From positions 1,436,501 through 1,500,500 of the forward strand of contig NZ_JNIS01000001.1 of NCBI RefSeq assembly GCF_000702625.1: DNA of 64,000 nt, in the 5' to 3' direction. Positions 38,563 to 46,367 of this stretch are shown here, piece by piece; positions within the stretch are counted from its first letter, which is position 1, and every line of letters begins with the position of its first letter. Source of the stretch: Exiguobacterium oxidotolerans JCM 12280 (GTDB lineage: Bacteria; Bacillota; Bacilli; Exiguobacteriales; Exiguobacteriaceae). The position numbers and the translations under genes were made by a program. The notes beneath the pieces are model-generated. The model was not told where the DNA came from and searched no databases. It saw nothing but the letters and a program-made list of their open reading frames with translations.

Positions 38563-38718
38563 TAAAAAATCGCTCTTTTCGTTTAGAAAAGAGCGACGAA
38601 TGTCTACTGTCGGCTCTTATCTTCAAAGGAATGAATTCCTTTTGGAAGTAGCACCTTCCGCTCATGCGGGGTTGCTGAAGTGTCGTCGGGCCAGTCCCTC
38701 GACTTCTCGTGATAAGAA
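38563..38718 (-). promoter_or_regulatory. SAM-I riboswitch (S-box) with terminator
   Basis: On the minus strand, P1 is CTTATC (38716-38711) with GATAAG (38621-38616). In between are the conserved blocks CACGAGAAGTCGAGGGACTG, GGCCCGACGA, CTTCAGCAACC and GAAGGTGCTACTTCC. Downstream is a ten-base terminator stem CGCTCTTTTC/GAAAAGAGCG (38571-38595) followed by ATTTTTT, just before the monooxygenase ribosome site. This is the classical OFF switch: SAM favours termination. The stretch 38719-38840 holds only its promoter region. Confidence 0.95.
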
Positions 38719-38840
38719 TGATTGAAGTTAGCGTACATCTTTTAGCGGAGTAAAGCAACCTTTAAACCTTCTTTTCCTATCGGAATTAAAAAAACATTTG
38801 GAAAATCACTCTGTTTCTTGATACTTCTTTGTCTAGAATC

Positions 38841-38882
38841 TAAAAACAGGGATTGCACATCGGTTTAAGATGGCAATCCCTG
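38841..38882 (-). terminator. Terminator of the DUF975 gene
   Basis: Stem CAGGGATTGC/GCAATCCCTG (38847-38856 with 38873-38882), then TTTTTA on the minus strand. Confidence 0.85.
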
Positions 38883-38909
38883 CTTTATATGGTGCTGTTC
38901 AAAATCAAT

Positions 38910-39581
38910 TCATTCTGGTGATACGAACGGTGGGTCATTGTGATTTGCATCCATCATGGCTGTCCGGTGACCAGTCGTCGAAACTTCTTCCCCACGCACG
39001 CGATCGTAGAACTTCGCGATTGTGACGCTGAAGTACGGGCCAATCCAGAGGAAACCGATTCCGAGCGTAATGATTCCGAGCAAGAACCAGCCGATGAACG
39101 AAAGGACAAGGAAAAATGCCTCTTTTTTATGGCCATCCATCATTTGGCGTGAACGTGTAATCGCATCGAGAATGCCGATTGACGGTTCGTCGCGCAAAAT
39201 GTAGTACGTCAGCATGTACGAAAATGACTTGATGATTCCCGGAATGATGAACAGCAAGAACCAGAGCCCTAAGAAAATCGTCTGAACGATCGCAAGACCA
39301 ACGGCTTTCAGAAACATTTTGTACGGCTCAAACAAGTCGGCGATTTTCGTCTCTTCGTCCCGGGCGACAGATAGTGCAAGCCATGACCAACCAATCGCAA
39401 TTGGGAGCGTGACAATCGACAAGAGTAAGCCAATCAAGTCGATGAACTCGAAATCGTTACCTGATGATGCGGCTCCATTTGGAACACCTTGAATGATCAG
39501 AAACAATAGCATCATTAATGCCATGAATCCCCAGCGTCCCTGCAACGACTCGCGCGCTGCTAATTTTAATTGTTTTGACAT
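38910..39581 (-). CDS. DUF975 family membrane protein
   Basis: A 223-residue membrane protein with about five or six helices. It has the DUF975 motifs ARESLQGRWG at the start and LFLGLWFLLFIIPGIIKSFS, then YMLTYYILRD in the middle. Next comes ITRSRQMMDGHKKEAFFLVL, the amphipathic helix characteristic of the family. Function is unknown. ATG at 39581 follows GAGGAGG. It is monocistronic. Confidence 0.88.
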   Translation of the reverse strand: MSKQLKLAARESLQGRWGFMALMMLLFLIIQGVPNGAASSGNDFEFIDLIGLLLSIVTLPIAIGWSWLALSVARDEETKIADLFEPYKMFLKAVGLAIVQTIFLGLWFLLFIIPGIIKSFSYMLTYYILRDEPSIGILDAITRSRQMMDGHKKEAFFLVLSFIGWFLLGIITLGIGFLWIGPYFSVTIAKFYDRVRGEEVSTTGHRTAMMDANHNDPPFVSPE

Positions 39582-39647
39582 CGAAAGATCCTCCTCAAAA
39601 ATAAGTTCTACTCTACTTTACGGTACATCTTTGAGGAGGTTTCATTT

Positions 39648-40937
39648 TTAACGCTTGTCTTTTTTTAATTTCTGAACTGCTGCTTTTTCAAGCTGTTGCT
39701 GGCACGCCGTATACAAGGAGCGTCGTCCATCGAGTCGTTCGATCGCAAACGGAATATCATGTTTTTTCGCTTGTACGAGGACGTGTGCCGCTGCTGCGTG
39801 GGAAACACGACTTTTGACGACGACAATTGCGTCGGTCTTTTTCGCGAGACAGGCGATTTTTTTTGCGGCTTGGGCGTCTCCGCCCAAATGGATTAACTCG
39901 ATGCCCGTCTCCGCAAAGAAGTCACGGTAGACGGCACGTTGTTGCTCATTACCGACGATGACGAGACGCATCCCGTCGTAGGAAGCAAAATCGAGCGCCG
40001 TTTTGTCAACGAATTCGATGGGTTGACCGGGTAACGTCGTCGTATCGAGGCGTTCGAGCTGATGGGCTTTTTTCTCCCGGAGGCGTCGTTCTTTTTTGAC
40101 TTTCTTCGCCTTCGGTTTCCGCTGCATCATCTTATCGTAACGTCCTGTTTTCGTTTGTTTGTTCGCGAGGGATGTCGCGGCGGACTCGGGCGAACCACTC
40201 GATACGTCGCGCTGCGGTAACTCCGTCACGATTGGTACCTCGTAATGAAATGCATGTTTCCAGACAATCGTCAATGTCTCCGGATGACCTTTCCACATGA
40301 CGAGATCGACGAGTTGTCCTGCTTTCAGCTGGAAGAACCGCATGTCTTCAAGTGGTGTCGTATAGTAGAACGGTTTTCCTGTCTCATCTTTCAGTGGACC
40401 ATCAATCGTTGCTTCGATGATCCCGTGATTCTTGACGATGCACTTTTCAAACACGATCCGCTCTGCGAGTGGTTTTACCTGGTCCGTCGCGACGACGGCT
40501 AGGATTTCAAGTGATGTCCGCCGCTCATCTTGATGCAGGACTTGGACACGGACTTCCATCCCGTGCTCCAGGTTCCAGTCGCGGATTTCTGTTTCCGAGA
40601 TATGACTGTTCGACCACTCGCGTAACGAACCACCCTTTAATTGCCGTTCGAACGTATAGGAATACCGTTGTTCGATAGTCCGTTCAACTTCTTCCTTCAC
40701 TTCCTCGATGACTGTAGCAGGCGGACTGGCTGGTGCCCCCCGGCATTCTGCCGGCTCCGCCTCCAAATCTTCTAACCCCGTCGTTGTTTGACGTGGCGCA
40801 TAGTACTGCGACAGCTGGACCCATTCATCGATTCCGTTGATCTCATCGAGTAACAAGTTCCAGTCATCCGCTGTTTCGACGATGTTCAGTTTGCTTGTCA
40901 CTAACGCCTTCGCTCGTTCGATTACGTGATGCATCAT
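39648..40937 (-). CDS. DUF2325 domain protein
   Basis: A 429-residue cytosolic protein of unknown function. The N-terminal 90 residues are helical (AKALVTSKLNIVETADDWNL). A middle region of beta-rich segments (about 110-255) may bind nucleic acid. A very basic linker follows (MMQRKPKAKKVKKERRLREK). A C-terminal DUF2325-like Rossmann domain (about 315-415) has MRLVIVGNEQQRAVYRDFFA and AIVVVKSRVSHAAAAHVL. ATG at 40937 has AAAGGGG nine bases upstream, whereas the longer frame to 40994 does not. Confidence 0.72.
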   Translation of the reverse strand: MMHHVIERAKALVTSKLNIVETADDWNLLLDEINGIDEWVQLSQYYAPRQTTTGLEDLEAEPAECRGAPASPPATVIEEVKEEVERTIEQRYSYTFERQLKGGSLREWSNSHISETEIRDWNLEHGMEVRVQVLHQDERRTSLEILAVVATDQVKPLAERIVFEKCIVKNHGIIEATIDGPLKDETGKPFYYTTPLEDMRFFQLKAGQLVDLVMWKGHPETLTIVWKHAFHYEVPIVTELPQRDVSSGSPESAATSLANKQTKTGRYDKMMQRKPKAKKVKKERRLREKKAHQLERLDTTTLPGQPIEFVDKTALDFASYDGMRLVIVGNEQQRAVYRDFFAETGIELIHLGGDAQAAKKIACLAKKTDAIVVVKSRVSHAAAAHVLVQAKKHDIPFAIERLDGRRSLYTACQQQLEKAAVQKLKKDKR

Positions 40938-41029
40938 GTTAAAAACCCCTTTGCTATTTTTTCCAACTATAGCAAGGTCAAGATGCTTCACCATTACAAA
41001 AAAACAACCAGGTATTTTTTTGTTAAGGG

Positions 41030-41809
41030 TTACGGTTTGACGTGAACGGCCGGATCACCTCTCCGGTATTTTTCGACGACGACAATCAAGACGGTAATGA
41101 TGACGAGTAAGAACCACGAGGAGAGTTTTCCGAAATCGACAAGCGCCCAGCCCTCTTGTTGATGCGGATAGACCCAACCCTTGAAAAAGGTGACGATGTT
41201 TTCCGCCAGCCAGATAAACCAGGCAATCAATAAGAACGATAAAACAAGCGGGAGACGGTAAACCGTATCCTCTAGTCGGAAGTAGACCCACGATTTAAAG
41301 AAGACGACGATGACGAGTCCCATCAAGAACCACCGTAAATCGAGCATCCAGTGGTGCGTAAAAAAGTTTAAGTAAATCAAACTCCCGACAGCAAGTGCGA
41401 GGGTCGGACGTGGAAAGAACGTAAACCGAAGATCGAGTCGCCGAAATGCCTGACAGACGTAACTCGCGACACTGGCATACATGAAACCTGCGTAGAGCGG
41501 AACACCCAGCACCTTCGAAAATGCGTCTTCCGGATAACTCCACGAGCCGACTTGGACTTTAAACAGCTCAAGTCCTAATCCGATGACGTGAAAAATAAGA
41601 ATCAGCTTGAATTCCTCTTTCGTTTCGTAACGGGTCAACAGTAACATGACTTGAACGAACAGACACCAAAGCAGCAAGACATCATAACGGGCAATCGGTT
41701 CATTCGGCAGATAACGCGATACTGCGAGTGCAGCAAAAATCGCGACCGGAAAGACACAACAGAGTGCTTCAAGATATGTAAAACGGATGAGATGGCGGAC
41801 AAATCGCAT
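41030..41809 (-). CDS. DUF817 family membrane protein (YoaT-like)
   Basis: A 259-residue protein with about eight helices and the DUF817 signature blocks: FKVQVGSWSYPEDAFSKVLG, then VPLYAGFMYASVASYV, and WLAENIVTFFKGWVYPHQQE. The conserved His, Trp and Tyr lie close to predicted membrane faces. Bacillus YoaT belongs here. Function is unknown. ATG at 41809 follows GAGGAGG. It is divergent from the YczE-like gene. Confidence 0.88.
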   Translation of the reverse strand: MRFVRHLIRFTYLEALCCVFPVAIFAALAVSRYLPNEPIARYDVLLLWCLFVQVMLLLTRYETKEEFKLILIFHVIGLGLELFKVQVGSWSYPEDAFSKVLGVPLYAGFMYASVASYVCQAFRRLDLRFTFFPRPTLALAVGSLIYLNFFTHHWMLDLRWFLMGLVIVVFFKSWVYFRLEDTVYRLPLVLSFLLIAWFIWLAENIVTFFKGWVYPHQQEGWALVDFGKLSSWFLLVIITVLIVVVEKYRRGDPAVHVKP

Positions 41810-41968
41810 CGATGTTCCTCCTCTTCTTTCTTTACATTATACGAGACGTTTGCCGTACCTCCCTCCTCCTCAAGTTGGACATTCAATAATTTGTTACTTC
41901 TGCTTTCGTTCATGAACGTGATACAGTTAACGAATATCTATCCTTTTGAATCGAGGTGACACACAACG

Positions 41969-42637
41969 ATGTTCAAACGTCTCCATACGTCCTGGTTGCT
42001 GCGCGCAACGTTGAAATGGTTCTTATTTTTAAGCGGTCTCTTTTTGCTCGCCGTCGGTTCCTCCATCATGATCACCGCTAATCTCGGTGTCTCGACTTGG
42101 GATGTCCTGCATCTCGGTCTTCAAAACAAAACACCTTTATCGGTCGGAACGGTCATTCTTCTCGTCGGTCTGCTGCTCGTCTTCGTCAAGTACTTACTCG
42201 ACCGGATTCGACCGCAAATCGGGACACTCGTCAATGCAATCTTCGTCGGTGTCTTCATGAACCTCGTACTTGGCTCGCATTTACTTCCATCGTTCTCGGC
42301 TGTTTGGCTAAACGCTGTATGGCTCATCTTCGGTATCTTCATCATCGGAATGGGGGCAGGGCTGTACGTCGCCGTCGGATATGGCGCCGGTCCACGCGAC
42401 GGACTGACCTTGACGTTAGCGGAACGTTTCGGAACCTCGATCCGGATGATGCGGACGATCATGGAAATAACGGCATGTGGTCTCGGTTGGTTACTCGGTG
42501 GTCCGGTCTTTTTCGGGACGATTCTCTCGATCTTTTTGATTGGACCGTTTCTTCAATTTTGGTTAGTTTATTTCCGACGGATGATTGCCGCAATCGATGC
42601 CGGCGTCATTCGACCGAACGAACAAAAAATCAGCTAA
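41969..42637 (+). CDS. YczE/YitT-like membrane protein
   Basis: A 222-residue protein with five or six helices. It shows the YczE motifs GSSIMITANLGVSTWDVLHL and VGYGAGPRDGLTLTLAERFG, the two Gly/Asp-rich re-entrant segments of the family. YczE of Bacillus has been linked to surfactin production through unknown means; transport is likely. ATG at 41969 follows GAGGTGA. Confidence 0.85.
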   Translation: MFKRLHTSWLLRATLKWFLFLSGLFLLAVGSSIMITANLGVSTWDVLHLGLQNKTPLSVGTVILLVGLLLVFVKYLLDRIRPQIGTLVNAIFVGVFMNLVLGSHLLPSFSAVWLNAVWLIFGIFIIGMGAGLYVAVGYGAGPRDGLTLTLAERFGTSIRMMRTIMEITACGLGWLLGGPVFFGTILSIFLIGPFLQFWLVYFRRMIAAIDAGVIRPNEQKIS

Positions 42638-42701
42638 ACCGCCTGACTCGATATCGTTTCGAAAGAAATGGTATCTTTTTTTCGTGGATGAAGCAGATTA
42701 G

Positions 42702-42761
42702 TTGCACCTATAAAAAATACACGTTATATTCGTTTACATATCAATCTTTGATACGTCAAAG
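42702..42761 (+). promoter_or_regulatory. Promoter and palindromic operator of the MarR-nitroreductase operon
   Basis: TTGCAC (42702-42707), a 17-base spacer and TATATT (42725-42730) form a promoter. Directly downstream are two overlapping palindromes that share an arm: TATCAATCTTTGATA (42739-42753) and CTTTGATACGTCAAAG (42746-42761). A repressor bound there would block transcription just after its start, as expected for MarR autoregulation. Confidence 0.6.
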
Positions 42762-42793
42762 GTTTCTTGGAACGAAGGGAAGGATGTGATGAC

Positions 42794-43243
42794 TTGAGTA
42801 TTTCATGCACAGAAAAAGGACGTCTGATTTATGCGCTCGTCTCCGTCAATAAGACGATTGCTCAAAAATTTGATTTATGTACGGACGGTTTTAGCCAGAC
42901 CCGAATGGACTTATTAGCCCAACTCGAGGTTGGCAAGACCATCAGTCAAAAAGAATTACAGCAACGGGTCAATGTCGACAACGCTGCCGTGACACGCCAT
43001 TTAAAGCATCTCGAAACGAACGGGATGATTCAACGTGTCCGGTCAGCGACGGATAACCGTGTCATCCTCGTCTCATTAACAGATGAGGGAGCTACACGCA
43101 TCACTCAGTTGCGCCAGCAAAAAGATGATTTCCTCGAACATCTATTAGAGGATTTCACAGGTGAAGAACAGGCAGCACTCGCACAGATGATTCAACGCAT
43201 CGAAAATAATGCGTCAACATTACCTAAAACGACTACACGCTAA
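42794..43243 (+). CDS. MarR family regulator (MhqR-like)
   Basis: A 149-residue winged-helix protein. The recognition helix region is QKELQQRVNVDNAAVTRHLK; the wing is IQRVRSATDNRVILVSLTDE. A Cys is present near the N-terminus (FDLCTDGF), a possible redox sensor. MhqR-type MarR proteins derepress quinone-detoxifying reductases and dioxygenases. TTG at 42794 is chosen since GGAAGGATG lies upstream; the frame also opens at ATG 42767 without a good site. It is first in an operon with two nitroreductases, 16 bases before the first. Confidence 0.87.
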   Translation: MSISCTEKGRLIYALVSVNKTIAQKFDLCTDGFSQTRMDLLAQLEVGKTISQKELQQRVNVDNAAVTRHLKHLETNGMIQRVRSATDNRVILVSLTDEGATRITQLRQQKDDFLEHLLEDFTGEEQAALAQMIQRIENNASTLPKTTTR

Positions 43244-43259
43244 AAAGGAGCACTTACTC

Positions 43260-43895
43260 ATGACAACTCAAACATCTACTGATTTTATGGAAATCGTAAA
43301 AGGCCGTCGCTCAATCCGCAACTACGACACGGACGTAAAAATCTCTAAAGAAGAAATGACACAAATTCTTGAAGAAGCAACGCTCGCACCGTCTTCCGTC
43401 AACATGCAACCATGGCGTTTCCTCGTTATCGACAGCGAAGAAGGAAAAGCGACACTCGCTCCACTCGCGAAGTTCAACCAAGTCCAAGTCGAGACATCAT
43501 CTGCTGTCATCGCGGTCTTCGGTGACATGAACGCGATCGATCAACTTGAAAACATCTATGATACAGCTGTCGCACAAGGACTCATGCCGCAAGAAGTTCG
43601 CGACCGTCAAGTTCCAGCAATCAAAGGTATGTATGAAAACGTCCCTGCTAGCGCACTGAAAGATAGCATCTTGATCGACTCTGGTCTCGTTTCCATGCAA
43701 TTGATGCTCGTCGCTCGTGCACACGGTTACGATACGAACCCAATCGGTGGGTACGAAAAAGACCAAATCGCAGAAGCATTCGGGATGGATAAAGACCGTT
43801 ATGTACCAGTCATGCTCCTTTCAATCGGGAAAGCTGTTGATGCAGGATATCCATCAGTCCGTCTTCCAATCAACGATATCGCAGACTGGAAATAA
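43260..43895 (+). CDS. MhqN/YodC-like nitroreductase, copy 1
   Basis: A 211-residue FMN-dependent nitroreductase. FMN-binding blocks are VKGRRSIRNYDTDVKISKEE, TLAPSSVNMQPWRFLVID and the C-terminal GYDTNPIGGYEKDQ. It resembles Bacillus MhqN (YodC), induced by quinones. It reduces quinones or nitroaromatics with NAD(P)H. ATG at 43260 has AAAAAGGAG upstream. About 90% identical to the next gene; 17 of 20 differences fall between residues 91 and 137. Confidence 0.92.
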   Translation: MTTQTSTDFMEIVKGRRSIRNYDTDVKISKEEMTQILEEATLAPSSVNMQPWRFLVIDSEEGKATLAPLAKFNQVQVETSSAVIAVFGDMNAIDQLENIYDTAVAQGLMPQEVRDRQVPAIKGMYENVPASALKDSILIDSGLVSMQLMLVARAHGYDTNPIGGYEKDQIAEAFGMDKDRYVPVMLLSIGKAVDAGYPSVRLPINDIADWK

Positions 43896-43948
43896 GTTCG
43901 ATTCGCTTCATCAAAAAATAGAGAACACAACAAGGGAGATTGAATACT

Positions 43949-44584
43949 ATGACAACACAAACAACTACTGACTTTATGGAAATCGTAAAAGGCCGTCGCT
44001 CAATCCGCAACTACGACACGGACGTAAAAATCTCAAAAGAAGAAATGACACAAATTCTTGAAGAAGCAACACTCGCACCGTCTTCCGTCAACATGCAACC
44101 ATGGCGTTTCCTCGTCATCGACAGTGAAGAAGGAAAAGCGACACTCGCTCCACTCGCGAAGTTCAACCAAGTCCAAGTCGAGACATCATCTGCTGTCATC
44201 GCTGTGTTCGGCGACATGAATGCGGTCGATAGCATCGATACAATCTACGACATGGCTGTTGAAAAAGGGCTTATGCCGCAAGAAGTCCGCGATCGCCAAG
44301 TACCAGCAATCAAAGGGTTCTATAGCCCAGAAGATACAGACACACTTCGTGACAGCATCTTAATCGACTCTGGTCTCGTTTCCATGCAATTGATGCTCGT
44401 CGCTCGTGCGCACGGTTACGATACAAACCCAATCGGTGGATACGAAAAAGATCAAATCGCTGAAGCTTTCGGCATGGATAAAGATCGTTACCTCCCTGTC
44501 ATGCTGCTTTCAATCGGGAAAGCCGTTGACGCAGGATATCCATCAGTCCGTCTTCCAATCAACGACATCACAGATTGGAAATAA
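43949..44584 (+). CDS. MhqN/YodC-like nitroreductase, copy 2
   Basis: A 211-residue tandem duplicate of copy 1, with the same FMN motifs. The first 90 and last 75 residues are nearly identical. The segment between is different: NAVDSIDTIYDMAVEKG against NAIDQLENIYDTAVAQG, and KGFYSPEDTDTLRDS against KGMYENVPASALKDS. In this fold the segment covers the substrate pocket, so substrate range may differ. ATG at 43949 with AGGGAG upstream is preferred to TTG at 43940. It is last in the operon. Confidence 0.92.
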   Translation: MTTQTTTDFMEIVKGRRSIRNYDTDVKISKEEMTQILEEATLAPSSVNMQPWRFLVIDSEEGKATLAPLAKFNQVQVETSSAVIAVFGDMNAVDSIDTIYDMAVEKGLMPQEVRDRQVPAIKGFYSPEDTDTLRDSILIDSGLVSMQLMLVARAHGYDTNPIGGYEKDQIAEAFGMDKDRYLPVMLLSIGKAVDAGYPSVRLPINDITDWK

Positions 44585-44602
44585 GCAATCCGCACGACGA
44601 AG

Positions 44603-44629
44603 AGAGCACCTCGTTTTAACGGGGTGCTC
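44603..44629 (+). terminator. Terminator hairpin of the nitroreductase operon (left copy)
   Basis: Stem AGCACCTCG/CGGGGTGCT around TTTTAA (one G-U pair). It lacks a T tract because repeat copy B begins five bases later. Confidence 0.7.
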
Positions 44630-44633
44630 CGAC

Positions 44634-44893
44634 TGTAGACAAAGTTCTATCGGAAGATAAAAGCGTCTTTTTTCGTTGCTTTCCTCGGGCGAGGCGGAAA
44701 GCCGGGATGGCAGACGGTTTAGAGCGCAATCCGTCTCGCATCGCTTTTAAAGCGAAAAGCAATCGGTCGCGACCCTGCAGCTTTGCTGTAGCGGCGCGGA
44801 AGATTGCCGCTTTGAAGACGAGGCGTGACAGGGAAGCGCAAACGGATTGCCTCTCGATATAACATGTTCACGCTTCATAAGCGTTTGTCTACA
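44634..44893 (+). repeat. Intergenic repeat, copy B (260 bp, perfect terminal inverted repeats)
   Basis: It starts TGTAGACAAA and ends TTTGTCTACA, a perfect ten-base inverted repeat. Inside are CTTTCCTCGGGCGAGGCGGA, then AAGCCGGGATGG, then CAGCTTTGCTGTAGCGG. The last block recurs in copy C, and the final 70 bases recur inverted in copy A. It is non-coding and lies between two copies of the same terminator hairpin. Confidence 0.8.
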
Positions 44894-44898
44894 CGCTG

Positions 44899-44926
44899 AG
44901 CACCTCGTTTTACGGGGTGCTTTTTT
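44899..44926 (+). terminator. Terminator hairpin (right copy) with T tract
   Basis: Stem AGCACCTCG/CGGGGTGCT around TTTTA, then six T. It is almost identical to the hairpin at 44603-44629. Confidence 0.85.
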
Positions 44927-45010
44927 GCTGCACTTCCTGTCCCTCCTCTGCATTTAAGTTCAGTTCCAGTCGCTCCTTTTGTATACTGAACCAAAAAGGA
45001 GCGGATGCAG

Positions 45011-46333
45011 ATGTATGATGTGACGATCATCGGCGCAGGTGTCGCCGGAATTTTTCTGGCCCACGAACTCGTACAGGACGGACAATCCGTCTTAGTGATT
45101 GACGCCGGAAAACCGTTAGCCGAAAGAACCGCGACAGATGCTTATCTCGGCTTTGGAGGACTCGGGAAATCAGAAGGAAAATACAATTATTCGACCGGGT
45201 TCGGAGGCGAACTGGAACAAAAGTTAGGTCCGGACACGACACTTCGCTTAATGCAACAAGTCGATGCCGTTCTTTGCCAATATGGGGCCGATGAGGTACC
45301 CCTTTATTCGACCCACAACCCGTCGCTTGCAGCGCGTGCAAAAAGTGCTGGTTTACATACGATTGAGACGACCGTCCGTCACCTCGGGACTTCACTTACG
45401 AAACAGGTGCTCGCAAAACTTGAAGACATGCTGATGCAGACGGTCACGTTCCGATTTTCGACGGACGTCGAACAGATCGAGAAGCAGGCAGATACTACAT
45501 TCATACTCAAAACCGTGTCAGAGACATTTTCGAGTCGCCGAGTTGTCCTTGCGACCGGACGCTCCGGCACGAACTGGATGCGCCAGCAGCTCACGCAGCT
45601 TGGACTGACGCCAACAAAGACACGTCTCGACCTCGGGATTCGGATTGAAATGGATGAAGCGCCTTTTCGGACTGTATTACAGGACACGTTCGAAACGAAA
45701 CTGGCATACGCATCTGACGCTGGAACGGCCGTCACCTACTGCATGAATCCGACCGGTCGGATCATCCGCAAATATCAAGAAGGTCTCGTCATGCCGGACG
45801 GACAAAATTTCCGCGAACAGACGACGGGGACGGCAAATTTAAACTTCACGTTGTTTTTACCACGCTATTTCGATACGTTGACCGCAGCGAATCAATTTGC
45901 GACTTCAGTCATCGGACAAATCAACCAGGGGTCGGACCGGATCGTCATCCAACGTCTTGGTGACTTGCTTGCCGGCGTAGCTTCTACAGCAACCGGAATC
46001 GCTCACAATCAAGTCGTCCCGACGCTCGAAGCAACACCAGGAAACCTGCTCGCCGAGGTCCCGGACACTGATCTCACCGTGTTACTCGGATTTTTCGAGC
46101 GGCTCGAACGTTTGCTCGAAATTCCGCTCTCCCCTGATACATTGCTTTACGGAATGGACGGGAAGTTCTACGCTCCGGTCCTTGCGACCGGACGCGACTT
46201 CGAAACAGACATCACGGGACTGTATGCAATCGGGGATTGTTCCGGCGCGACCCATTCGCTTTCGCAAGCAGCGGCGAGCGGTCTCCACCTCGGACAAGTC
46301 TTACAGCAAAAAACAGCCGTTTCGGGAGAGTAA
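45011..46333 (+). CDS. FAD-dependent dehydrogenase, COG2509-like
   Basis: A 440-residue flavoprotein. The N-terminal dinucleotide loop is TIIGAGVAGIFLAHELVQDG. A middle VVLATGRSGTNWMRQQL and a C-terminal FAD block GLYAIGDCSGATHSLSQAAA are also present. It resembles the uncharacterised COG2509 dehydrogenases, some of which act in NAD(P)H-dependent reductions. The frame also has ATG at 45005, but ATG at 45011 sits nine bases after AAAGGAG. The last codons and the stop lie within the terminator hairpin. Confidence 0.83.
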   Translation: MYDVTIIGAGVAGIFLAHELVQDGQSVLVIDAGKPLAERTATDAYLGFGGLGKSEGKYNYSTGFGGELEQKLGPDTTLRLMQQVDAVLCQYGADEVPLYSTHNPSLAARAKSAGLHTIETTVRHLGTSLTKQVLAKLEDMLMQTVTFRFSTDVEQIEKQADTTFILKTVSETFSSRRVVLATGRSGTNWMRQQLTQLGLTPTKTRLDLGIRIEMDEAPFRTVLQDTFETKLAYASDAGTAVTYCMNPTGRIIRKYQEGLVMPDGQNFREQTTGTANLNFTLFLPRYFDTLTAANQFATSVIGQINQGSDRIVIQRLGDLLAGVASTATGIAHNQVVPTLEATPGNLLAEVPDTDLTVLLGFFERLERLLEIPLSPDTLLYGMDGKFYAPVLATGRDFETDITGLYAIGDCSGATHSLSQAAASGLHLGQVLQQKTAVSGE

Positions 46334-46357
46334 AGCTCTCTCAAAACGGCTGTTTTT
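46308..46357. terminator. Bidirectional terminator overlapping a coding end
   Basis: AAAACAGCCGTTT pairs with AAACGGCTGTTTT, and inner GAGAG pairs with CTCTC around TAAAG. The stop codon of the FAD gene (46331-46333) lies in the loop. A and T tracts flank both sides, also serving the convergent dbpA. Confidence 0.88.
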
Positions 46358-46367
46358 CATTCAGTTC

